Below, piece by piece: positions 45,735-54,772 of a DNA stretch of 64,000 nt. The stretch is from NCBI RefSeq assembly GCF_028682395.1, contig NZ_JANHLC010000003.1, positions 1 to 64,000 of the forward strand. Direction: 5' to 3'. Source of the stretch: Pseudomonas putida (lineage in GTDB: Bacteria; Pseudomonadota; Gammaproteobacteria; Pseudomonadales; Pseudomonadaceae). Each line of letters opens with the position of its first letter. Within the stretch, counting starts at the first letter, position 1. Below the pieces are notes generated by a model. It was not told the DNA's origin. It saw nothing but the letters and a program-made list of their open reading frames with translations, and searched no databases. The position numbers and the translations under genes are program-made.

Positions 45735-47675
45735 ATGCTCATGAGTAAAGAGGACGCTTTCACCCAGGCAGGGAAAACCGCGGTGTTGCAGAACATCCAC
45801 GGCACCATGCAGTTTCTGCAGCGTTTCCCCCCTTTCAATCAGATGGAAAACGCCCACCTGGCTTATTTGGTGGAGCAGTGCCAACTGCGCTTCTATGCCC
45901 CCGGCGAGAGCATCATCACGCCGGCCGACGGTCCGGTGGAGCACTTCTATATCGTCAAGCAGGGCCGCGTGGTCGGTGAACGGCCCCACAGCGCCCGCGG
46001 TGGCACCGAGACCACCTTCGAAATTACCCAGGGCGAATGCTTCCCCCTGGCCGCACTACTGGGCGAACGGGCTACCCGCACCGAACACCTGGCGGCCGAG
46101 GACACCTTCTGCCTGCAACTGAACAAGGCCGCCTTCATCAAGCTGTTCGCCCTCTCGGGCAGCTTTCGCGATTTCTCCTTGCGCGGGGTCAGCAGCCTGC
46201 TCGACCAGGTCAACCAGCAGGTCCAGCAAAAGGCCGTAGAGACCCTGGGCACCCAGTATTCGCTCAATACCCGCCTGGGCGAATTGGCCATGCGCCATCC
46301 CGTGACCTGCTCGCCCCTCGTCCCCCTGCGTGAAGCCGTGAAGCTGATGCACGACCAACAGGTGGGCAGCATTGTCGTCGTTGACGAAGACAAGGCCCCT
46401 GTCGGCATCTTCACCTTGCGCGACCTGCGCCAGGTGGTCGCCGATGGCACCAGCGACTTCAGCCAAACCATCGCCCAGCACATGACCCAGGCGCCGTTTC
46501 ATTTGTCGCCGGATCACAGTGCCTTCGATGCCGCCACGGCCATGACCGAGCGGCATATCGCCCACGTCTGCCTGGTCAAGGACGGTCGCCTGTGTGGCGT
46601 GGTCTCCGAGCGCGATCTGTTTTCCCTGCAACGGGTCGACCTGGTCCACCTGGCCCGGACCATCCGCAGTGCGCCACGGCTCGACAACCTGGTGGCGCTG
46701 CGCGGCGAGATCGGTCAGTTAGTCGAACGCATGCTGGCCCACGGCGCATCGTCGACCCAGATCACCCACATCATCACCCTGCTCAACGACCATACCGTCT
46801 GCCGGGTCATCGAACTGACGCTCGCCGACAAGGGCGACCCCGGCGTGCCTTTCAGTTGGTTGTGCTTCGGCAGTGAGGGCCGCCGCGAGCAAACCCTGCA
46901 CACTGACCAAGACAACGGCATTCTGTTCGAGGCCCGCGATGCCGCCCATGCGGCCGAGCTTCGCGGCAAGCTGCTGCCGCTGGCGCAGCAGATCAACCAG
47001 AGCCTGGCGCTGTGCGGCTTTACGCTGTGCAAGGGCAATATCATGGCCGGCAACCCCGAACTCTGCCTGTCGCGAGCCGAGTGGGCCCGACGTTTTGCCG
47101 GCTTCATCCGCGAGGCGACTCCGGAGAATCTGTTGGGCTCGACGATCTACTTCGACCTGCGCGTGGTCTGGGGTGACGAACAGGGCTGCCAGCAACTGCG
47201 TCGGGGCATTCTCGAACAGGTCAGCGACAACCGTCTGTTCCAACGCATGATGGCTGAGAACGCCCTGCGTCAGCGCCCGCCCGTGGGGCGTTTCCGCGAG
47301 TTTGTCCTGACCCGCAAAGGCAGCGACAAAGCCACTCTGGACCTCAAGGTCCAGGGCCTGACACCCTTTGTCGACGGCGCCCGCCTGCTGGCCCTGGCCA
47401 ATGGCGTGGAAGCCAACAACACCCTGGAGCGCCTCAGCCAACTGGTCGCCCGGGAAGTGATCGAACCCCTCGACGGCGCCGCCTATGAAGAGGCCTATCA
47501 CTTTATCCAGCAGACCCGCATGCAGCAGCATCAGTTACAAACCCGGGAAAACCTGCCCTACTCCAACCGGGTCGACCCGGAAAGCCTCAACCACCTGGAC
47601 CGGCGCATCCTGCGCGAGTCCCTGCGCCAGGCCCAACGCCTGCAAAGCAGCCTGGCCCTGCGGTATCAGCTATGA
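45735..47675 (+). CDS. cNMP-binding / CBS / DUF294 nucleotidyltransferase-like protein
   Basis: A 646-residue soluble protein with four parts: a cyclic-nucleotide-binding domain (about 25-150), two CBS repeats (about 185-245 and 250-305), a DUF294 nucleotidyltransferase-like domain (about 330-470), and a DUF294 C-terminal helical domain. The transferase motif GSEGRREQTLHTDQDNG (379-395) keeps the GS and D391-x-D393 metal residues. The family is thought to sense nucleotides and modify a partner, related to GlnD-type uridylyltransferases. ATG 45741 is equally possible; neither start has a strong ribosome site. Overlaps the exonuclease gene by ATGA. Confidence 0.88.
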   Translation: MLMSKEDAFTQAGKTAVLQNIHGTMQFLQRFPPFNQMENAHLAYLVEQCQLRFYAPGESIITPADGPVEHFYIVKQGRVVGERPHSARGGTETTFEITQGECFPLAALLGERATRTEHLAAEDTFCLQLNKAAFIKLFALSGSFRDFSLRGVSSLLDQVNQQVQQKAVETLGTQYSLNTRLGELAMRHPVTCSPLVPLREAVKLMHDQQVGSIVVVDEDKAPVGIFTLRDLRQVVADGTSDFSQTIAQHMTQAPFHLSPDHSAFDAATAMTERHIAHVCLVKDGRLCGVVSERDLFSLQRVDLVHLARTIRSAPRLDNLVALRGEIGQLVERMLAHGASSTQITHIITLLNDHTVCRVIELTLADKGDPGVPFSWLCFGSEGRREQTLHTDQDNGILFEARDAAHAAELRGKLLPLAQQINQSLALCGFTLCKGNIMAGNPELCLSRAEWARRFAGFIREATPENLLGSTIYFDLRVVWGDEQGCQQLRRGILEQVSDNRLFQRMMAENALRQRPPVGRFREFVLTRKGSDKATLDLKVQGLTPFVDGARLLALANGVEANNTLERLSQLVAREVIEPLDGAAYEEAYHFIQQTRMQQHQLQTRENLPYSNRVDPESLNHLDRRILRESLRQAQRLQSSLALRYQL

Positions 47676-48379
47676 AACTGTTTCCCTGGCTGCGCCCCCA
47701 GGGCCCGAGCCTTGATGGCGAGCAGCAAAGTCGCGTCCAGCAGTTGCCAGCGCCCTCACCATTGGACGAGCGTACGCTGCGCGAGCAGCGCTGGGTGGTG
47801 GTGGACCTTGAGACCAGCGGGCTGAACCTGAATCGCGACCTGGTGCTGTCCATCGGCGCCGTGGTGATCGAGGACGGCGCCATCGACTTTGCCCAGCAGT
47901 TCGAGCGCACCCTGCATCGCAGCCAGCAAAAGGTCAGCCCCAGCGTACTGATCCACGGCCTGGGGCCTAGCGCCATCGCCGCCGGCTGCGACCCGGCCGA
48001 GGCCCTGCTGGACTTTATGGAGTTTGTTGGCGACAGCCCATTACTGGCGTTCCATGCGCCGTTCGATCAGCACATGCTGACGCGCGCGCTCAAGGACAGC
48101 CTGGGGTATCGCCTGCAACATACGTTTCTGGATGTGGCTGATATCGCCCCGTTACTCTGCCCCCAGGCACATTTTCGCGAGGCCGGGCTGGACGACTGGA
48201 TCAACCACTTCCGTCTGCAGGTCGGCGAGCGTCATCACGCCAGCGCCGACGCCCTGGCCACTGCCGAGCTGGCGTTGATCCTGTTCAGCCGTGCCCGCCA
48301 GCAACAGATCCATAGCCCGCTGAACCTGCAACAGCGCCTGAGCCAATGGAAACGCCGCCAGCAGTCGCCCGCTTTCTAG
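47672..48379 (+). CDS. DnaQ-like 3'-5' exonuclease
   Basis: A 235-residue DEDDh-superfamily exonuclease similar to the epsilon subunit of DNA polymerase III. The first catalytic pair D45/E47 is in VVDLETSGL; FHAPFDQHML supplies the second aspartate, and GERHHASADALATAEL the final His/Asp. A 35-residue N-terminal extension precedes the domain. It starts within the stop of the DUF294 gene (ATGA), so both are co-translated, a pairing common in Pseudomonas. Confidence 0.88.
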   Translation: MKLFPWLRPQGPSLDGEQQSRVQQLPAPSPLDERTLREQRWVVVDLETSGLNLNRDLVLSIGAVVIEDGAIDFAQQFERTLHRSQQKVSPSVLIHGLGPSAIAAGCDPAEALLDFMEFVGDSPLLAFHAPFDQHMLTRALKDSLGYRLQHTFLDVADIAPLLCPQAHFREAGLDDWINHFRLQVGERHHASADALATAELALILFSRARQQQIHSPLNLQQRLSQWKRRQQSPAF

Positions 48380-48481
48380 GGGGGCGACACGCCGAGACCG
48401 TCCGACCGGCGCCAATTGCACCCGCCCCGGGCCTCTGACACAATCGCGAATAGTTCTCTTTAGCTTAAGTACTTCTAATCG

Positions 48482-49009
48482 GTGATTACCGTGTCGTCAG
48501 CCCGAAGCCCCCACAGCGAGTTGGTCGGTGAGCTGTACCGCGACCATCGCGGCTGGCTGCTGGGCTGGCTACGACGCAATATCGCGTGCCCGCAACGGGC
48601 CGAAGACCTTAGCCAGGACACCTTCGTGCGCCTGCTGGGCCGCGAAGAACTCAAGAGCCCGCGCGAGCCGCGTGCCTTTCTTGCCGCCATTGCCCGTGGC
48701 CTGCTGTTCGACTACTTTCGCCGCGCTGCGCTGGAACAGGCCTACCTGGCCGAGCTGATGCTGATCCCCGAAAGCGAGCAGCCCTCGGCCGAAGCGCAGC
48801 ACCTGATCCTCGAAGACCTCAAGGCCATCGATCGCCTGCTCGGCAAACTGTCGAGCAAGGCCCGCGCCGCCTTTCTCTATAACCGTTTGGATGGGCTGAG
48901 CCACGCCGAAATCGCCCAGCGCCTCGGCGTTTCCGTGCCCAGGGTGCGGCAGTACCTGGCCCAGGGTATTCGCCAATGCTACATCGCACTGTACGGCGAA
49001 CCGGTATGA
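48482..49009 (+). CDS. FecI-family ECF sigma factor (FoxI-like)
   Basis: A 175-residue extracytoplasmic-function sigma factor. Region 2 runs from LVGELYRDHRGWLLGWLRR to AEDLSQDTFVRLL, and region 4 is near AEIAQRLGVSVPRVRQYLAQG. It should transcribe the receptor gene when a ferri-siderophore signal arrives. GTG 48482 is taken as start; GTG 48491 is an alternative. Its stop overlaps the anti-sigma start (ATGA). Confidence 0.92.
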   Translation: MITVSSARSPHSELVGELYRDHRGWLLGWLRRNIACPQRAEDLSQDTFVRLLGREELKSPREPRAFLAAIARGLLFDYFRRAALEQAYLAELMLIPESEQPSAEAQHLILEDLKAIDRLLGKLSSKARAAFLYNRLDGLSHAEIAQRLGVSVPRVRQYLAQGIRQCYIALYGEPV

Positions 49010-49995
49010 GTGCGCTCAGCTCCAGACCGGTCTCGGCCTGCGTGCTCGACGCCGCGATTGCCTGGCAACTGTGCCTGGACGGGGGCAATGGCAGCCCCGC
49101 AGAACACGCCGAATTCGCCCGCTGGTACGGCGCACAGGAAGAACACGCCCGCGCCTGGCGGCAATTGGGCATGCTTGACCAGCGCTTCAGCGTCGCGGCC
49201 GGCCCAGCACGCAGCGCGCTGATCAAGTCCCGCGAAGGGCTGCACCGGCGCCTGCGCAAGTTGGGCAGCGGCCTGGCCAGTATCGCGCTGGTCTGCGGGC
49301 TGGGTGTGTTTGTCGGCGATCGCTATGCGCCGCTGGGCTACTGGTTGGCCGACCAGCGCACCGCCACGGGTGAACAACGCACCCTGCACCTGAGCGACGG
49401 CACACAGATCGAATTGAATACCCATAGCGCCGTGGACGTGAAGTTCGACGAGAAGACCCGCCGCATCGTGCTGATCGATGGCGAGATCCTGATCGAAACC
49501 GGTCATGGCGATGCCCGGCCGTTCATCGTCGAGACCCGCGAAGGTGCCATGCGAGCCCTGGGTACACGGTTCCTGGTCAAGCGCGAAGAGGCCGGCACGC
49601 GCCTGAGCGTGTTGCAGTCGGCCGTGGCAGCCCAGGCACAGGAGCATCCCCGGGAGCAGGTGTTCAACGCGGGCCAGCAAGTGCTGATCCGTCGCGACGG
49701 CCTGGGCTCGCAGCAGGCCCTCACGGCCGGCGCGGATGCCTGGACCCGCGGCATGCTGGTTGTCGACAACGTACGCCTGGGCGAGGTGATCGGTGAGTTG
49801 GCGCGTTATCGCAAGGGCTACCTGGGCATCGACCCGCAGGTCGCCGACCTGCGGATCACGGGTAGCTTCCCGTTGAACGATACCGACCTGGCACTGGCCG
49901 CGTTACTGCCGACCCTGCCGGTACGGATCGAACAGCACACGTCCTGGTGGACCACGGTAAGCGCCAAGGCCGAAGCCGATCTACTGCGTCAGTAG
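49006..49995 (+). CDS. FecR-family anti-sigma regulator (FoxR-like)
   Basis: A 329-residue inner-membrane regulator. The N-terminal cytoplasmic DUF4880 segment includes FARWYGAQEEHARAWRQLG. A transmembrane helix (about 75-92) and a periplasmic FecR domain (LSDGTQIELNTHSAVDVKFD) follow. It binds the receptor's signalling domain and controls the upstream sigma factor. Translationally coupled to that gene. Confidence 0.92.
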   Translation: MSALSSRPVSACVLDAAIAWQLCLDGGNGSPAEHAEFARWYGAQEEHARAWRQLGMLDQRFSVAAGPARSALIKSREGLHRRLRKLGSGLASIALVCGLGVFVGDRYAPLGYWLADQRTATGEQRTLHLSDGTQIELNTHSAVDVKFDEKTRRIVLIDGEILIETGHGDARPFIVETREGAMRALGTRFLVKREEAGTRLSVLQSAVAAQAQEHPREQVFNAGQQVLIRRDGLGSQQALTAGADAWTRGMLVVDNVRLGEVIGELARYRKGYLGIDPQVADLRITGSFPLNDTDLALAALLPTLPVRIEQHTSWWTTVSAKAEADLLRQ

Positions 49996-50201
49996 CCGTT
50001 GCCACCTGGTTGAGCCGCGCGGCAACGGCTACGCCTAATGCATTGGAATAACGCGACTGAGCCTGCGCACCCAGCGCCTAAACAGGACGAGACTCACGCT
50101 GCAACGTTCTAAATCTAAATTATTTTCAATCAGCCCTATCACTTTTCGATTCTCGTTCGGCACACAGGCATTGAGAACCGTTTCCATTCAGGAGCCACTC
50201 C

Positions 50202-52613
50202 ATGCCCCGCTCGCTCGACACCCTGCTACGCCCCAGTCTGTTGGCCCTGGCCATCACCCTCGGCGCGCCGCTGGCCAGCCCTGCCCTGATGGCCGCCGAC
50301 CAGGCAAGCCATGTCCGCGCCTACGATCTGCCGGCGGGCTCATTGGCGACCACCCTGAATCAGATCGCCAGCCAGGCCGGCCTCGCCCTGTCCCTCGACC
50401 CCGCACTGGCCTCGGGTAAATCCTCGGCACCGGTCAAGGGCCAGTTCGATGCACCGACGGCCCTGCAACAGGCCTTGCGCGGCACCGGCTTGCAACTGAA
50501 CCAGAGCAGCGCCGGTACCTTTAGCCTGGAAGCGATTCCCGAAGGCATCATGGCCCTACCCGCCACCAACATCAGCGGCTACGCCGATGCGGAAAGCGCC
50601 TGGGGCCCGGTTGAAGGCTACACCGCGACCCGCACGGCCGCCGGGAGCAAGACCGATACGCCGATTGTCGAAGCACCGCGCTCGATCTCCGTGATCACCC
50701 GCGAACAGATGGACGACCGCTCGGTCCTGAGCCTCAACGATGCCCTGCGCTACACCGCCGGCGTGATGAGCAGCGGCTATGGCGCCGACTCCCGGGCCGA
50801 CTGGCTACGTATTCGCGGCTTCGAGCCGACCCAATTCCTCGACGGCCTGCCGCTGCCCAGGGGGTCGTTCGCCAACCCGAAGATCGAGCCCTGGAACCTG
50901 GAGCGCATCGCCGTACTGCGCGGCCCTTCGTCGTCGGTCTATGGCCAGACCCCACCCGGCGGCATGCTCGATATGGTCAGCCGCCGGCCCCAGGACGAAA
51001 GCAGCCATGAAGTACAACTGCAGGCCGGCAGCAACAACCACAAGCAGATCAACTTCGACAGCACCGGTCGGGTCGACGATGAAGGGCGCTTTCTCTATCG
51101 CGTCAGCGGCACCGTGCGCGACAGCGGCGCGCCCATCGACCATATCCCGGATAAGCGCTACAACATCGCGCCGAGCCTGACCTGGAACATCGACGACGAC
51201 ACGCACCTAACCTTTATCAGCCAGTACACCCGTGACGACACCGGCATCACCGGGCAGTTTTTGCCGATCCAGGGCACCAAGCTACCGTCGTCCTTCGGCA
51301 AGATTTCCCACCACAAGAACCTGGGTGACCCGGACTGGGAATTCTACGACCGCACCTACTACACCCTCGGCTATGCCTTCGATCACCGCCTGAACGATGT
51401 CTGGCAGTTCAAGCAGAACCTGCGCTACACCAAGAGCGACCTGGCGTTCCAGGGCGTCACCGCGTCCCTGGGCAGCAGCACCGTCGCTGCCGATGGCACC
51501 CTGACCCGCGACGCCAGCATCATCGATGAAGACATCAGCCAGTTCGCCGTGGACAACAACTTCCAGGCCGACTTCCAGACCGGCGCCCTGAGCCACACCC
51601 TGCTACTGGGCCTGGACCACCAGCGCTCCAATACCCACTACAAATGGCAGTACGCCTATGGCAATGCGCCGACGTCCAACGTCAATCGGCCGATCTACGG
51701 CCAGGACTTCTCCAACGTCGCCTTTACCACCTATAACGACTACGGACAGAAAACCACCCAGACCGGCCTCTATGTCCAGGACCAGATGGCCCTGGACAAC
51801 TGGCGCCTGACACTCGGCGGCCGCGAAGACTGGGTCCACACCGACACCACCTTCAACCAGACCGGCGCCAAGGCGACCCAGCGTGACCAGGCTTTCAGCG
51901 GCAACGCCGGCCTCAGCTACGTGTTCGACAACGGCTTTACCCCTTACCTGTCCTACAGCGAGTCCTTCCAACCCGCCATGGGCGCCGAGACCCGCGCCGA
52001 CCAGTCGTTCAAGCCGACCGAAGGCCGTCAGTACGAAGCCGGCCTCAAGTTCCAGCCGGTGGGCACGCGGATGCTCTTCACCGCAGCGGTGTTCGACCTG
52101 CGCCAGAAGAACGTCAAGTTCGCCCAGAACAACATCACCCGCCAGTTGGGCGAAGTGCAGGTGCGCGGCCTGGAACTGGAAGCCACGGCAGATGTGACCG
52201 AAAGCCTGAAACTGGTCGGCTCCTACAGCTACACCGACACGCAAGTCCTCGAAGGTGAAGGCAAAGGCAACCGGATGAAGCAGATCCCGCGCAACCAAGC
52301 CACTGCGTGGGCCGACTACACCTGGCGCAACGGCCCGCTCGACGGCTTCGGCGTCGGTGCCGGCGTGCGCTATGTCGGCGACACCTACGGCGACGCGAAC
52401 AACACCTACCTGGGCCATGTCGGCTCCAACACCGTCTACGACGCCTCGGTGCACTACGACCTTGGCCGCTTGGGCAACGCGCTCAAGGGCGCCTCGGTCG
52501 CCGTGGATGCCAAGAACCTCTTCAACCAGGACTACCTGTCCACCTGCGACGGCTCCTGGTGCTACTACGGCGACGAACGCAGCGTCGTCGCCAGCGTGAA
52601 CTACAAGTGGTAA
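50202..52613 (+). CDS. TonB-dependent hydroxamate-siderophore receptor with signalling domain (FoxA/FiuA-like)
   Basis: An 803-residue outer-membrane receptor. A signal peptide (to about ASPALMAA) is followed by a secretin/TonB N-terminal signalling domain (SLATTLNQIASQAGLALSLD), a plug (PRSISVITREQMDDR to RGFEPTQFLDGLPLPRG), and a 22-strand barrel ending in the aromatic VNYKW. The overall FhuA/FoxA type suggests ferrioxamine or ferrichrome uptake; the exact ligand is uncertain. It follows sigma/anti-sigma genes, the standard cell-surface signalling order, after a 206-bp gap that should carry the sigma-dependent promoter. CAGGAG precedes the ATG. Confidence 0.92.
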   Translation: MPRSLDTLLRPSLLALAITLGAPLASPALMAADQASHVRAYDLPAGSLATTLNQIASQAGLALSLDPALASGKSSAPVKGQFDAPTALQQALRGTGLQLNQSSAGTFSLEAIPEGIMALPATNISGYADAESAWGPVEGYTATRTAAGSKTDTPIVEAPRSISVITREQMDDRSVLSLNDALRYTAGVMSSGYGADSRADWLRIRGFEPTQFLDGLPLPRGSFANPKIEPWNLERIAVLRGPSSSVYGQTPPGGMLDMVSRRPQDESSHEVQLQAGSNNHKQINFDSTGRVDDEGRFLYRVSGTVRDSGAPIDHIPDKRYNIAPSLTWNIDDDTHLTFISQYTRDDTGITGQFLPIQGTKLPSSFGKISHHKNLGDPDWEFYDRTYYTLGYAFDHRLNDVWQFKQNLRYTKSDLAFQGVTASLGSSTVAADGTLTRDASIIDEDISQFAVDNNFQADFQTGALSHTLLLGLDHQRSNTHYKWQYAYGNAPTSNVNRPIYGQDFSNVAFTTYNDYGQKTTQTGLYVQDQMALDNWRLTLGGREDWVHTDTTFNQTGAKATQRDQAFSGNAGLSYVFDNGFTPYLSYSESFQPAMGAETRADQSFKPTEGRQYEAGLKFQPVGTRMLFTAAVFDLRQKNVKFAQNNITRQLGEVQVRGLELEATADVTESLKLVGSYSYTDTQVLEGEGKGNRMKQIPRNQATAWADYTWRNGPLDGFGVGAGVRYVGDTYGDANNTYLGHVGSNTVYDASVHYDLGRLGNALKGASVAVDAKNLFNQDYLSTCDGSWCYYGDERSVVASVNYKW

Positions 52614-52700
52614 GCCACTAGCACCCAGGCGTTGAAATAAGGGCTGCGGCGATCCGCAGCCCGGTTTTGCCTGTCTGGTTTGCCGACCTGGAAAGCTCCC

Positions 52701-53807
52701 ATGAAAAGCCACACCATCCGCCGCTGGTCGTTTATCCATACCTGGACCAGCCTGATCTGCACTGCCTTTCTGCTGCTGTTGGCGTTGACCGGCCTGCCGC
52801 TGATTTTTCACCATGAAATCGAGCACCTGCTCGGCGATGCGCCGCAACTGCGGGAAATGCCCGCCGACACGCCGCGCCTCAATCTGCAGGAACTGGTCAG
52901 TGCCGCCCAGGCTCATCGGCCCCATGAGGTCATGCAGTATTTTGGCTGGGATGACGACGACCCCAACGGCGTGGTCGCAATCATGGCCGCCACGGCCGGC
53001 ACCGAGCCCAACTCGTCCCACACCTTTATGCTCGATGCCCGTACCGGTGAAGCGGTGCCAATGCCCTCGGCCAATGGCGGGTTGATGATGGTCATCCTGC
53101 GCCTGCATGTGGATATGTTCGCCGGGCTGGCGGGCAAGCTGCTGCTGGCGTTTATGGGCATCCTGTTCGTGCTGGCGATCATCTCCGGCACGGTGCTGTA
53201 CTTGCCCTTTATGCGCCGGCTGAAATTCGCCAGCGTGCGCCGGGACAAATCCACCCGCCTGCGCTGGCTCGATCTGCATAACCTGATCGGCGTGGTCACC
53301 CTGACCTGGGCGCTGGTGGTCGGCATCACCGGTGTGATCAGCGCCTGCGCCGACCTGCTGATCGAGGCCTGGCGCAATGACAGCCTCAGCGCCATGGTCG
53401 AGCCCTATCGAGACGCCCCGCCGCTGATCCAACTGGCCCCCGCCACACGCCTGCTGGAGATCGCCAGCGAAGCGGCCCCGGGCATGCGCGCGGACTTTAT
53501 CGCGTTCCCCGGCACGCGATTTTCCAGCGAACATCACTACGCGGTCTTTATGAAGGGCAGCAGCCACCTGACGTCGCACCTGCTGACCCCGGTGCTGATC
53601 GACGCCAGTACCCTGCAGGTGACCGCCATCGCCGAGCGGCCCTGGTACATGGACGCCATGGGGCTGTCGCAACCGCTGCACTTTGGCGACTACGGCGGAC
53701 GGCCCATGCAGATACTCTGGGCAGTGCTCGATGGGCTGACGATCGTCGTGCTCGGTAGCGGCCTGTACCTCTGGTGGGTGCGGCGCAAAGCGGAGGGCAG
53801 GCGATGA
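52701..53807 (+). CDS. PepSY-TM iron-uptake-associated membrane protein
   Basis: A 368-residue inner-membrane protein with about four helices (near 15-35, 145-175, 197-225 and 335-360) and PepSY-type periplasmic segments. The start RRWSFIHTWTSLICTAFLLLL and DLHNLIGVVTLTWALVVGITG are typical. Such proteins may reduce ferri-siderophores in the periplasm (FoxB-like). ATG 52701 is preceded by GGAAAG. It overlaps the next small gene by ATGA. Confidence 0.9.
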   Translation: MKSHTIRRWSFIHTWTSLICTAFLLLLALTGLPLIFHHEIEHLLGDAPQLREMPADTPRLNLQELVSAAQAHRPHEVMQYFGWDDDDPNGVVAIMAATAGTEPNSSHTFMLDARTGEAVPMPSANGGLMMVILRLHVDMFAGLAGKLLLAFMGILFVLAIISGTVLYLPFMRRLKFASVRRDKSTRLRWLDLHNLIGVVTLTWALVVGITGVISACADLLIEAWRNDSLSAMVEPYRDAPPLIQLAPATRLLEIASEAAPGMRADFIAFPGTRFSSEHHYAVFMKGSSHLTSHLLTPVLIDASTLQVTAIAERPWYMDAMGLSQPLHFGDYGGRPMQILWAVLDGLTIVVLGSGLYLWWVRRKAEGRR

Positions 53808-53980
53808 GACCGCGGCAGTCGAGTTTCTGGAAGGTCTTTACCGCGCCCCTGGCGATTGCCGTGTTGAGTGCGGCGGGATTGTTCGCAGCGCTGCTGGGCG
53901 ATGGCGTGTGGGATGCCCTGAGCTGGATCGGCCTGGGCATTCCGGCGGGGCTTGGGGTGTATCGCCTGCTGGGGCGCTAA
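53804..53980 (+). CDS. Small two-helix membrane protein of the receptor operon
   Basis: A 58-residue hydrophobic protein (MRPRQSSFWKVF, then PLAIAVLSAAGLFAALLGDG and LSWIGLGIPAGLGVY) with two predicted membrane helices. The start overlaps the PepSY stop (ATGA), indicating co-translation. No family name can be given with confidence. Last gene of the siderophore operon. Confidence 0.8.
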   Translation: MRPRQSSFWKVFTAPLAIAVLSAAGLFAALLGDGVWDALSWIGLGIPAGLGVYRLLGR

Positions 53981-54065
53981 CCCACCGGCGGCAATGCCTA
54001 CAAGGTCGGTGCATTCAAGGCGCGGCGTGGTTTAGGCTAGCCGCACTGCCCATCGAGGAAGCGCC

Positions 54066-54695
54066 ATGACCGTTGCGACCATGACCCTGTTCCACAACCC
54101 CGCCTCGCCCTACGTACGCAAGGTTCGCGTGTTGCTGCACGAGACCGGCCAGTCCGAGCGCGTCGCCCTGCAATTGAGCCAGCTCAGCCCGGTCCATCCC
54201 GACAGCCAGCTCAACCTCGACAACCCCCTGGGCAAGATCCCCGCCCTGCGCCTGGCCAATGGCAGCGTCCTGCACGACAGCCGGGTGATCCTCGACTACC
54301 TCGACCACCAGCACGTCGGCAACCCCTTGATCCCCCGCGACGGTTCGGCCCGCTGGCGACGCCTGACCCTGGCCTCGATGGCCGACGGCATTCTCGATGC
54401 CGCCGTCCTGGTGCGCTACGAAACCGCCCTGCGGGCCCCGGAAAAACACTGGGACCTGTGGCTGGAAAACCAGCGCGAGAAAATCCGCCGGACCCTGGAT
54501 GTGTTCGAAGCCGAGGCCATTGCCGAACTCGCCAGCCATTTTGATATCGCCGCCATCGGCCTGGCCTGCGCCCTCGGCTACCTGGACTTTCGCCACCCGG
54601 ACCTGGCCTGGCGCGAGCGCTGCCCGCAACTCGCCGCCTGGTACCTGGAAGTCAGCCAGCGTCCTTCCCTGCTGGCAACCCAACCCACGGCCTAG
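54066..54695 (+). CDS. Glutathione S-transferase family protein
   Basis: A 209-residue protein with a thioredoxin-like N-domain (TLFHNPASPYVRKVRVLLHETG; cis-proline region NPLGKIPAL; DSRVILDYLD) and an all-helical C-domain. The substrate is unknown. It starts at ATG 54066, with a GAGGAAG ribosome site before it. Followed by the convergent creD. Confidence 0.9.
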   Translation: MTVATMTLFHNPASPYVRKVRVLLHETGQSERVALQLSQLSPVHPDSQLNLDNPLGKIPALRLANGSVLHDSRVILDYLDHQHVGNPLIPRDGSARWRRLTLASMADGILDAAVLVRYETALRAPEKHWDLWLENQREKIRRTLDVFEAEAIAELASHFDIAAIGLACALGYLDFRHPDLAWRERCPQLAAWYLEVSQRPSLLATQPTA

Positions 54696-54772
54696 GCCGT
54701 GGCGGGAACAGTTGGGCGATGCGCCATGCCAGGGCCGCGCCCAGCCGTTGCTCCTCGCGCAAACCGACCGAC

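Noticed and set aside
48446..48464. Possible Fur box before the siderophore sigma gene
   Set aside because: About 11 of 19 positions match the Fur consensus by eye, too few to call.
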